A DNA stretch of 5,105 nucleotides, taken from NCBI GenBank assembly GCA_002491225.1, contig DKVN01000010.1, positions 1-5,105 of the forward strand. The letters are read 5' to 3'. The position numbers and the translations under genes were made by a program. Origin of the DNA: Faecalibacterium sp. UBA7177 (GTDB taxonomy: Bacteria > Bacillota > Clostridia > Oscillospirales > Ruminococcaceae). Within the stretch, counting starts at the first letter, position 1. The number at the start of each line of letters is the position of its first letter. Of this stretch, positions 1-5,103 are shown piece by piece. The notes below the pieces were generated by a model that searched no databases, was not told where the DNA came from, and saw only the letters and a program-made list of their open reading frames with translations.

Positions 1-738
1 CTGCACGCTGGTGACGGCGGGGTTGGTCTCCTCCACCATCATGTAGATCAGGTCGTAGACCTTGACCGAGGACATCAGCCGCATGATCATGACCACGAAC
101 AGGGTGGGCGAGACCATCGGCAGGGTGATGGTGAAAAACTGCTTGACCTTGCCCGCGCCGTCGATGCTGTTGGCTTCGTACAGGGTCTTGGGGATGTTCT
201 GCAGCCCGGCCAGCAGCAGCACCGCGTCATAGCCGATGTTGCTCCAGATGGCGACAATGGCGCAGGAGATCATGACGAACTTGGGGTCGGTGATCCAGCC
301 GATGTGGCTGCCGAAGAGCTGGTTGAGGATGCCGTACTCCCCGTTGAAGATGTACCGCCAAACCATCGTGACCGCCGCGGGCGCGCAGACCAGCGGCAGG
401 AAGAAGATGGTGCGGAAGCCGCCCCGGAACTTGATCTTGGTGTTGAGCAGCATGGCTACCAGCAGGCTCAAAAACAGCCCGATGGGCACGGTGAGGATAC
501 AAAAGAGGATGGTGTTCCAGGTGGCGCGCCAGAACTCGGGGCTCTGGAACATCCGCACGAAGTTATCCAGCCCGATGAAGCGGTAGTGGCCGAAGCCTAA
601 ATGCTCGCAGAAGCTGGTGTAGATGGTCTGCACAAAGGGCCAGAGGTTGAGCACGACGAGGCCGAGGATGGTGGGCGCCACCATGAACCAGGCCCAGCGC
701 TCCTCCTGCCGGGCGAACTTGGAAGGTTTGTTGTTCAC
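1..738 (-). CDS. Sugar ABC transporter permease, MalF/UgpA-like (CUT1), C-terminus cut off by the window edge
   Basis: Inner-membrane permease subunit of a carbohydrate ABC importer. The visible 246 residues show a short basic cytoplasmic N-terminus (1-15), hydrophobic segments at about 16-43, 74-98, 108-130, 154-178 and 207-226, and the stretch FIGLDNF (54-60) typical of CUT1 permeases. The EAA loop, which docks the ATPase, is clear: E188-A-N, D193-G-A-G and L206-P, ending at P211. CUT1 permeases are usually about 290-310 residues, so roughly 50 residues including the last membrane segment should lie beyond position 1. The start is GTG at 738; AAAGGAG lies 9 bases upstream and overlaps the stop of the binding-protein gene, so the two genes are cotranscribed and probably translationally close. 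A second permease (MalG-like) would be expected next downstream. Family assignment is firm; the substrate cannot be read from the sequence. Confidence 0.93.
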   Translation of the reverse strand, partial: MNNKPSKFARQEERWAWFMVAPTILGLVVLNLWPFVQTIYTSFCEHLGFGHYRFIGLDNFVRMFQSPEFWRATWNTILFCILTVPIGLFLSLLVAMLLNTKIKFRGGFRTIFFLPLVCAPAAVTMVWRYIFNGEYGILNQLFGSHIGWITDPKFVMISCAIVAIWSNIGYDAVLLLAGLQNIPKTLYEANSIDGAGKVKQFFTITLPMVSPTLFVVMIMRLMSSVKVYDLIYMMVEETNPAVTSVQ

Positions 739-747
739 AGGGGGACG

Positions 748-754
748 CTCCTTT
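748..754 (-). promoter_or_regulatory. Ribosome binding site of the permease gene
   Basis: AAAGGAG on the minus strand, 9 bases before the GTG at 738. It supports GTG as the start codon and lies immediately beyond the TAA (756-758) of the binding-protein gene, consistent with a tight operon. Confidence 0.8.
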
Positions 755-755
755 C

Positions 756-2039
756 TTACTCGGTGACGTAGCTGTCGGCGATCTGCTGCATTTTGGCGAG
801 GGATGCGTCGAGATCCGCCCCGTTGTACACCTTGACCATCTCGTCCGCCACGGTGGATTTCCACTTGCGGCGGGTGGCGTTGTTGATGTACTGCACGCAG
901 GTGTCGAACTGGTCGTAGCAGACGTCGACGTCGAGCAGGTAGTCGAACTGCTGGAAGGCGGTGGTCCAGCTGTCCTCAAGGCCGAGGTAGGCCGGGATGG
1001 CCGCGCCCGACTCGCCCTGGATCCGCTGGCCCTCCTCGCTGCCGAAAAAGCGCAGCACGTCCTTGACGATCTCGAGGTTTTTGCCCTCGGCCGCGGTGGA
1101 GTAGCACAGGCCGTTCGAGATGGTGCCCCTGCCGTCGCCGGAAACCGGGTTCGGGCAGGCGGGCAGCGGCGCGATGTCCCACTGGCCGACCATGTTGGGG
1201 TAGTTTTGCAGCTCGCTGAGCAGGTTCCAGCTGCCCTCAAAGAACATGGCCCCCATCCCTGAGAAGAAGGCGGTGCCGGGGCTGGTCTCGGCAAAGAAGC
1301 TTTGGTCGGGGCACCAGTCGTTCTTCTGCAGGTCAACATAGTAGCGGATGGCCTCGGCGGTGGCGGGCTGGGTGTAGCCCGCGTGGAGGTTGGTTTCGGG
1401 GTCGAGGATGTAGCCGCCGTTCTGGTAGACGAAGTTCCAGTAGCCGAGCTGCTCGTCATTGTAGGCCATGTAGCCGTACTTGCCGGTGGCCTTGTAGATG
1501 GCCTCGGAGGCGGCGGTCAGGTCGTCCCAGGTCCAGCTCTCGTCGGGGTAGTCGAGGCCCGCGGCGTCAAAGAGGGTGCGGCTGTAGACCAGCACCACAT
1601 TGTCACGGTCCTTGGGCACCCCGTACATCCGGCCGTCCGAGCCGCTGGCGTTGCCGATCGAGATGTCGGAGTAGTGGTTCTGGTAAAAATCGGGGTCGGT
1701 GTCGGCATAGAGGTCGGTCAGATCGGCCAGGATGCCGAAATCGGCGTAGTAGAGGATCTGGTCGGTGTGCATCCAGAAGATGTCCGGCATGGTGTTGGAC
1801 TCACCCGCCGCCTCCAGCTTGGTCCAGTATTCGCCCCAGCTGGTCACCTGCACCTCGATCTCGACATCCGGGTGCTGGGCGGTGTAGGCGTCGCACATCG
1901 CCTGCATGCCGGGCCGCTGGTTGACGTCCCAGATCTGGAAGGTCAGGTGGGTCTTGCCGTCCGACGCGCCGCAGCCGGTGGCCGCAAGCAGCAGCGCCAG
2001 CGCCAGCAGAGCGCAGAGGACACGGGAAATGCGTTTCAT
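756..2039 (-). CDS. Extracellular sugar-binding lipoprotein of a CUT1 ABC transporter
   Basis: A 427-residue solute-binding protein that captures a carbohydrate outside the cell and delivers it to the permease encoded next. The N-terminus is a lipoprotein signal: basic MKR, a leucine/alanine-rich core (about 7-20) and a lipobox A20-T-G-C23, so the mature protein would start at lipidated Cys23. The remainder matches the SBP_bac_1 (MalE/UgpB-like) pattern: a beta strand LTFQIWD just after the anchor, then PDIFWMHTD, YGVPKDRDNVVLVY, ESWTWDDL, FFEGSWNLL, and near the C-terminus SGAAIPAYLGL. Length is normal for the family (about 400-450). The ATG at 2039 has AAGGAG seven bases upstream. It is the first gene of its operon, 17 bases before the permease. 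Many Trp/Tyr residues fit sugar stacking, but I cannot name the ligand; a maltose-, multiple-sugar- or glycerol-phosphate-type substrate all remain possible. Confidence 0.94.
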   Translation of the reverse strand: MKRISRVLCALLALALLLAATGCGASDGKTHLTFQIWDVNQRPGMQAMCDAYTAQHPDVEIEVQVTSWGEYWTKLEAAGESNTMPDIFWMHTDQILYYADFGILADLTDLYADTDPDFYQNHYSDISIGNASGSDGRMYGVPKDRDNVVLVYSRTLFDAAGLDYPDESWTWDDLTAASEAIYKATGKYGYMAYNDEQLGYWNFVYQNGGYILDPETNLHAGYTQPATAEAIRYYVDLQKNDWCPDQSFFAETSPGTAFFSGMGAMFFEGSWNLLSELQNYPNMVGQWDIAPLPACPNPVSGDGRGTISNGLCYSTAAEGKNLEIVKDVLRFFGSEEGQRIQGESGAAIPAYLGLEDSWTTAFQQFDYLLDVDVCYDQFDTCVQYINNATRRKWKSTVADEMVKVYNGADLDASLAKMQQIADSYVTE

Positions 2040-2162
2040 ACTCTCACTCCTTATTTACTTGCCGGGAAAACTCGCCGAAAACGGTCGATGCTCCGGGCCG
2101 TGCGCGCCCTCTGCGCGCCGAGGGGCCGCGCGCCCGCCCGCGCCGTGCGGGGGAGAAGTTCT
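2040..2162 (-). promoter_or_regulatory. GC-rich leader (5' UTR) of the transporter operon
   Basis: About 120 nt between the predicted transcription start (near 2162) and the ATG at 2039. The segment 2094-2152 has only five A/T bases in 59 and carries GCGCGC three times (2102-2107, 2113-2118, 2128-2133), two of them inside a direct repeat TGCGCGCC (2101-2108, 2112-2119). Such RNA must be strongly folded; one local helix pairs GCCCCTC with GAGGGC with a one-base bulge. I recognise no known riboswitch class, and no U tract follows the stems, so it is not an obvious attenuator. Confidence 0.5.
2047..2052 (-). promoter_or_regulatory. Ribosome binding site of the sugar-binding lipoprotein gene
   Basis: AAGGAG on the minus strand with a 7-base spacer to the ATG at 2039. 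This is a near-ideal Shine-Dalgarno sequence and fixes the start directly before the lipoprotein signal peptide. Confidence 0.88.
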
Positions 2163-2168
2163 GCTAAA

Positions 2169-2198
2169 ACTATAATATGCGGGTCGGCGGGCTGTAAA
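2169..2198 (-). promoter_or_regulatory. Sigma-A-type promoter of the sugar transporter operon
   Basis: Read on the minus strand, -35 TTTACA (2193-2198, 5/6 to consensus) and -10 TATAGT (2169-2174, 5/6) are separated by 18 bases. Transcription would start near 2162, giving a leader of about 120 nt. The -10 overlaps a perfect TATAAT read on the plus strand (2171-2176), but that one has no acceptable -35 and is probably a by-product of the palindromic AT core. Confidence 0.72.
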
Positions 2199-2220
2199 TA
2201 AACGAAGCGGATGCGTTTAT
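2198..2220. promoter_or_regulatory. Candidate operator: 7-bp dyad next to the transporter -35
   Basis: ATAAACG (2198-2204) and CGTTTAT (2214-2220) form a perfect inverted repeat around a 9-base centre. The left arm touches the last base of the minus-strand -35 hexamer. A second small dyad, TGCG (2212-2215) and CGCA (2222-2225), overlaps it. A protein bound here could control the transporter promoter. No regulator gene is in the window and the sequence does not match the catabolite-responsive element consensus, so the identity of the binder is unknown. Confidence 0.4.
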
Positions 2221-2274
2221 GCGCAGATGTGTGATAAGACGCTTTTCCGATGGTTCAGGACACATCCGCGCATA
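2218..2274. repeat. 15-bp inverted repeat in the divergent intergenic region
   Basis: TATGCGCAGATGTGT (2218-2232) is complementary to ACACATCCGCGCATA (2260-2274) at 14 of 15 positions, with a 27-base centre. The pairing stops sharply at both ends. No run of T follows on either strand, so it is not an intrinsic terminator. It lies upstream of the predicted start sites of both divergent genes, which makes a paired protein-binding site more likely than an RNA hairpin. Its 3' arm shares GCGCATA with the start of the direct repeat described separately. Confidence 0.6.
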
Positions 2275-2408
2275 TTGGGCGGAAATTCGTCTGTTTTGTA
2301 TAAGCAAACGGGGGATATTTTGTGCTATCTGGACAAATTCGCCCACAAAAGCGGCGCCGCGGGGCGGTTTTGGGCGGGCGGCACCACCAATCAGCGCATG
2401 TTGGGCGG
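2264..2408 (+). repeat. Two-copy 19-bp imperfect direct repeat upstream of pyk
   Basis: Copies at 2264-2282 and 2390-2408 follow ATCnGCGCATnTTGGGCGG and agree at 17 of 19 positions; their starts are 126 bp apart. The TTGGGCGG end occurs a third time at 2370-2377. The second copy sits about 60 bp before the pyk -10 element, a plausible place for an activator or repressor site. The function is not known. Confidence 0.55.
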
Positions 2409-2465
2409 CATCCAGCCTGCTAAAGAGCCTCGCGGCATTTTTATCGCGATTTTACCGCCGGGTTA

Positions 2466-2474
2466 TGCTATAAT
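2466..2474 (+). promoter_or_regulatory. Extended -10 promoter of pyk
   Basis: TGCTATAAT combines a perfect -10 hexamer (2469-2474) with the TGn extension. No convincing -35 lies 16-18 bases upstream (the region reads around GCGATT), which is common for extended -10 promoters. Transcription would begin near 2481 and give a leader of about 28 nt, just enough for the ribosome binding site. The palindrome ATCGCGAT (2443-2450) falls in the -35 zone and might bind a regulator. Confidence 0.72.
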
Positions 2475-2491
2475 AGCCTTATCACCTCTTG

Positions 2492-2500
2492 AGAAAGGAA
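2492..2500 (+). promoter_or_regulatory. Ribosome binding site of pyk
   Basis: AGAAAGGAA lies with AGGA (2496-2499) 9 bases before the ATG at 2509. It selects this ATG rather than the in-frame upstream ATG at 2227, which has no such site and would place the promoter inside the coding region. Confidence 0.85.
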
Positions 2501-2508
2501 CGAACGCC

Positions 2509-4251
2509 ATGCCGAGAAAGACCAAGATCATCTGCACCCTTGGCCCCGCCACCGAGGACGAGAATGTCCTGCGGCGGCTGATGCTGGGGGGCATGAACGC
2601 CGCCCGGTTCAATTTTTCGCACTGCACCCACGAGGACGCCCGCAAAAAGATGGAGGCGGTGGTGCGGCTGCGCGGCGAGCTGGGCCTGCCCATCGCCACC
2701 ATCCTGGATACCAAGGGCCCCGAGATCCGGGTGGGGACGTTTGCGGACGGCCCCATCGAGCTGCACGCCGGGGACACCTTTACCCTGACCACCCGCGAGG
2801 TGCCGGGGGATCAGAGCATCGTTTCGATCAGCTACGCGGGGCTGCCCGCCGACCTCGCGCCGGGCGCGCGGGTGCTGATCGATGACGGGCTGGTCGAGCT
2901 GACCGTGCGCCGGATCACCGGGAGCGATATCGTCTGTGAGGTGATGAACGGCGGCCGCGTCTCGGACCACAAGGGCATCAACGTGCCGGGCACCCGCCTC
3001 TCGATGCCCTTTATCAGCGAGCGGGACCGCGCCGACATCCTGTTTGGCATCGAGCTCGGGTTCGACTTTATCGCCGCCTCCTTCACCCGCACCGCCGAGG
3101 ACATCCTCGCCATCCGCAGCATTCTGGAGGAGCAGGGCTGCCGCTCGGTCAACATCATCGCCAAGATCGAGAACATGGAGGGGGTGAGCAACATCGACGA
3201 GATCCTCCGGGTGGCGGACGGCATCATGGTCGCCCGCGGGGACATGGGGGTGGAGATCCCGCTCGAGGACGTGCCGGTGCTGCAAAAGCAGCTGATCCAG
3301 AAATCCTACCACGCGGGCAAGCAGGTGGTGACCGCCACCCAGATGCTCGACTCGATGATGAAAAACCCCCGCCCCACCCGGGCCGAGGCCACCGACGTGG
3401 CCAACGCCATCTACGACGGCACCAGCTGCATCATGCTGTCCGGCGAGACGGCGGCGGGCAGCTACCCGGTCGAGGCGCTGGAGACGATGGTGCGGCTTGC
3501 CGAAAAGACCGAGCAGAGCATCAACTATATCAAGCGGTTCAACACCCGGGACAACAGCGACATCGCCTTTGACGTGACCAACGCCATCTCCCACGCCGCC
3601 TGCACCACCGCCCACGACCTCAAGGCCCGGGCGATCATCACGGTGACCAAGTCCGGCAGCACGGCGCGGCAGCTCTCCAAGTTCCGGCCCAACACCCCCA
3701 TCATCGGCTGCACGGTCGATGAGCATGTCTGCCGCCAGCTGAACCTCTCCTGGGGGGTGCAGCCGATGGTGATCAGCGAGGAAAAGGACACCGACGCCCT
3801 CTTTGAGCGGGCGGTGGACGCGGCCGCGCAGGCCGGTGCGGTCGAGAGCGGCGACCTGGTGGTGATCACCGCCGGGATGCCGCTGGGGGTATCCGGCACC
3901 ACCAACATGATGAAGGTGCATGTGGTGGGGCATGTGCTGGTCACCGGGCAGGGGATGTCCGGCCGGTCGGTCTCGGCCCGGCTCTGCGTGGTGCGGGGGC
4001 CGGAGGATCTCGAAAACTTCCGGGACGGGGATATCCTGGCAGTGGCCGGGACCGACAACGCGATGGTGGACTATCTGCGCCGGGCCTCGGGCATCATCAC
4101 CGAGCAGCCGGGCCAGAACAGCCACGCCGCCATCGCGGGGCTGGCCATGAACAAGCCGGTGATCATCGGGGCCGCCCACGCCACCGACATCCTCAAGAGC
4201 GGCGCGGTGGTCACGATGGACGCGGCGACCGGGAGGGTCAGCGTCTGCTGA
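2509..4251 (+). CDS. pyk: Pyruvate kinase with extra C-terminal PEP-utilizer-like domain
   Basis: Cytoplasmic enzyme of glycolysis that transfers phosphate from phosphoenolpyruvate to ADP, giving pyruvate and ATP. It is 580 residues, the length of Bacillus/Staphylococcus-type enzymes (about 585), not the 470 of E. coli PykF. Visible landmarks: N-terminal TKIICTLGP; R33, N35 and S37 in MNAARFNFSH; D67-T68-K69 in the DTKGPEIR strand, with E72 at the position linked to K+ dependence; a B domain (about 70-165) with LIDDGLVEL; the signature IIAKIEN with catalytic K219 and metal ligands E221 and D245 (ARGD); ATQMLDSM; and SGETAAGSYPVEA. The C domain carries the phosphate-effector-loop motif TKSGSTARQLSKFRP. 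Residues about 475-580 form the extra domain, with QNSHAAIAGL containing the conserved His. The gene is monocistronic by appearance: own promoter, own terminator, divergent from a sugar importer. A small oddity is Cys39 where many family members have Gly after NFSH. Confidence 0.98.
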   Translation: MPRKTKIICTLGPATEDENVLRRLMLGGMNAARFNFSHCTHEDARKKMEAVVRLRGELGLPIATILDTKGPEIRVGTFADGPIELHAGDTFTLTTREVPGDQSIVSISYAGLPADLAPGARVLIDDGLVELTVRRITGSDIVCEVMNGGRVSDHKGINVPGTRLSMPFISERDRADILFGIELGFDFIAASFTRTAEDILAIRSILEEQGCRSVNIIAKIENMEGVSNIDEILRVADGIMVARGDMGVEIPLEDVPVLQKQLIQKSYHAGKQVVTATQMLDSMMKNPRPTRAEATDVANAIYDGTSCIMLSGETAAGSYPVEALETMVRLAEKTEQSINYIKRFNTRDNSDIAFDVTNAISHAACTTAHDLKARAIITVTKSGSTARQLSKFRPNTPIIGCTVDEHVCRQLNLSWGVQPMVISEEKDTDALFERAVDAAAQAGAVESGDLVVITAGMPLGVSGTTNMMKVHVVGHVLVTGQGMSGRSVSARLCVVRGPEDLENFRDGDILAVAGTDNAMVDYLRRASGIITEQPGQNSHAAIAGLAMNKPVIIGAAHATDILKSGAVVTMDAATGRVSVC

Positions 4252-4298
4252 ACCCGTTTTTCGCGCTTGATCCCGATTGCGCCTGATCATGTACAAAG

Positions 4299-4350
4299 CC
4301 CCGGGTTGGCCGCCTGCTTTTGCGCAGGCGGCCAGCCCGGGGTGTTTTTT
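4299..4350 (+). terminator. Intrinsic terminator of pyk
   Basis: A 19-bp stem (4299-4317 with 4324-4342), containing a single G-U pair (4306/4335), closes a 6-base loop TTTTGC and is followed by TG and six T (4345-4350). It starts 47 bases after the pyk stop. On the opposite strand the hairpin is followed only by CTTTGTAC, so it should work mainly in the plus direction, though it could also halt read-through from the convergent gene. Confidence 0.95.
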
Positions 4351-4378
4351 ATGGGGCGCAAAAGTCGCGGCAAGCCCT

Positions 4379-4411
4379 GCCCGTGCGGGGAAATGCCCCC
4401 CCCGCACGGGC
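4379..4411 (-). terminator. Strong hairpin downstream of the M15 peptidase gene, possible terminator
   Basis: A perfect 12-bp GC-rich stem (4379-4390 with 4400-4411, GCCCGTGCGGGG and its complement) closes a 9-base loop. It begins 16 bases after the minus-strand stop codon (4428-4430). The sequence following it in the minus direction has no immediate T run; the nearest is CTTTTG about 14 bases on. It may terminate weakly or stabilise the mRNA end, with the larger pyk hairpin behind it as a backstop. Confidence 0.5.
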
Positions 4412-4427
4412 GGCCGGGATGCGGCGT

Positions 4428-5075
4428 TTAGTTGATGACCGTGCCGGTGCGGCCGATGCCGACGGCGGCGGCGGTGATCTTTTTCCAGCTGTTGCAGCCG
4501 CAGATGCCGTCGGCCGTCAGGCCCACCCGGCGCTGGTAGGCGCGCAGGGCGCTCTCGGTGTTGGCCCCGAACTTGCCGTCGAGGGTCTTGGTGCTGTAGC
4601 CGAGGGCGTTGAGGCAGTCCTGCAAGAGCAGCACATAGGTGTTGACGCAGCCCCGGCGCAGGGTGGGGTAGCCCGAGGTGGTGCCGCTGCAGGCGGGCTT
4701 GCCGTAGCGGCGGTCAAAATGCACCCAGGTGGGGGTCATGCTCTGGGGCTCGACATAGCCCCAGGCCCCGGTGTTTCTCGCCGCCCGCCAGATGGCGTTG
4801 CGGGCGCTGGAGCCCTGGCCCTGCCCCACGTCGAAGGCCACCCCGGCGTAGTGCTGGCTGCGGGTGCCGTGGCCGCCCTCCCACGGGCGCTTGAAGGCAT
4901 AGCCCACATGGATGCCGCTGCCGTAGCTGCGGCGGGTGAGGTTCCAGGCCTCCATCGCGGCCACGGTGGTCCAGAGGGTGCTGCTGGAGCTGGAGCCCCG
5001 GAACTCCCGGACCCGCAGGGTGCTGCCGTAGCTGTAGGGCATCGGGTCGCTCTCGCCGCGGGTGTAGGTCATCAT
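4428..5075 (-). CDS. M15-like zinc peptidase with C-terminal peptidoglycan-binding domain, no signal peptide
   Basis: A 215-residue protein that probably binds and trims peptidoglycan peptides. Residues about 33-125 resemble the Peptidase_M15_3 (D-Ala-D-Ala carboxypeptidase/endolysin-like) domain: SQH75YAGVAFD82 and WVH119FDRR supply the likely zinc ligands H75, D82 and H119. The Glu that acts as base three residues before the last His in VanX-type enzymes is absent (Thr116); E109 or D121 might serve instead. Residues about 137-200 form a PG_binding_1 repeat (VLLLQDCLNALGY, LDGKFGANTESALRAYQ, GLTADGICG). Five Cys cluster in the second half (129, 143, 154, 192, 194). There is no signal peptide or membrane segment. 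An in-frame TAG (5085-5087) rules out a longer N-terminus. The ATG at 5075 has no clear Shine-Dalgarno; the in-frame ATG at 5042 (204 residues) is an alternative. It could be a cell-wall housekeeping enzyme, a spore-related lysin or a domesticated phage endolysin. Confidence 0.82.
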   Translation of the reverse strand: MMTYTRGESDPMPYSYGSTLRVREFRGSSSSSTLWTTVAAMEAWNLTRRSYGSGIHVGYAFKRPWEGGHGTRSQHYAGVAFDVGQGQGSSARNAIWRAARNTGAWGYVEPQSMTPTWVHFDRRYGKPACSGTTSGYPTLRRGCVNTYVLLLQDCLNALGYSTKTLDGKFGANTESALRAYQRRVGLTADGICGCNSWKKITAAAVGIGRTGTVIN

Positions 5076-5085
5076 CTTGTTGGTC

Positions 5086-5103
5086 TATATATTTTAGTTT
5101 ATA
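5086..5103 (-). promoter_or_regulatory. Possible promoter -10 region of the M15 peptidase gene
   Basis: The last 30 bases of the window are abruptly AT-rich. On the minus strand they contain two -10-like hexamers, TATAAA (5098-5103) and TAAAAT (5091-5096), each 5/6 to consensus. Either would put the transcription start only about 9-16 bases before the ATG at 5075. The matching -35 would lie beyond the window, so the call is tentative. Confidence 0.4.

Larger units (their letters stand above)
2199..2508. other. Intergenic region between the transporter promoter and pyk
   Basis: This gene-free stretch contains the dyad, the inverted repeat, the direct repeats and the pyk promoter listed separately. 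It also holds a perfect 10-bp palindrome GCGGCGCCGC (2351-2360) inside an imperfect hairpin (2341-2375, GCCC/GGGC and AAAA/TTTT arms) and an 8-bp palindrome ATCGCGAT (2443-2450) just before the pyk -10. Open frames cross it (for example from 2219 and 2227), but they lack ribosome binding sites and recognisable protein features, so I see no gene here. Confidence 0.6.

Noticed and set aside
563..1459. 298-codon minus-strand open frame in another frame
   Set aside because: Thr/Ser/Pro/Arg-rich shadow overlapping the binding-protein and permease genes; only its end shows out-of-frame permease sequence.
2171..2176. Perfect TATAAT on the plus strand as a distal pyk promoter
   Set aside because: No -35-like hexamer at 16-18 bases upstream (the region is GC-only) and no TG extension; it overlaps the better supported minus-strand -10.
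1302..2201. 299-codon plus-strand open frame opposite the sugar-binding protein gene
   Set aside because: Val/Gly-rich shadow of the well-supported minus-strand lipoprotein gene; it runs through that gene's start and promoter.
2191..2225. Catabolite-responsive element (CcpA site) at the transporter promoter
   Set aside because: The sequence was compared by eye with the TGNAANCGNNNNCA-type consensus; the central CG and flanking bases do not line up.
2341..2375. Hairpin around GCGGCGCCGC as a terminator
   Set aside because: The stem is interrupted by bulges and a mismatch, no U tract follows, and no gene ends nearby on either strand.
2219..2473. 84-codon open frame in the intergenic region
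   Set aside because: No ribosome binding site, low-complexity Arg/Ala-rich product, and it overlaps the inverted repeat, direct repeats and pyk -10.
2227..2508. In-frame N-terminal extension of pyruvate kinase from an ATG at 2227
   Set aside because: The known N-terminus of the family (TKIICTLGP) begins right after the ATG at 2509, which has its own ribosome binding site; the extension has no such site and would contain the extended -10 promoter.
2482..4407. 641-codon open frame antisense to pyk
   Set aside because: It is a mirror of the GC-rich third codon positions of pyk; the product is His/Gly/Asp/Arg-rich without family motifs and it crosses the terminator hairpin.
4351..4431. 26-codon frame with a CPCG motif just after the pyk terminator
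   Set aside because: No ribosome binding site, starts directly at the terminator T tract, and consists mostly of the GC-rich hairpin 4379-4411.
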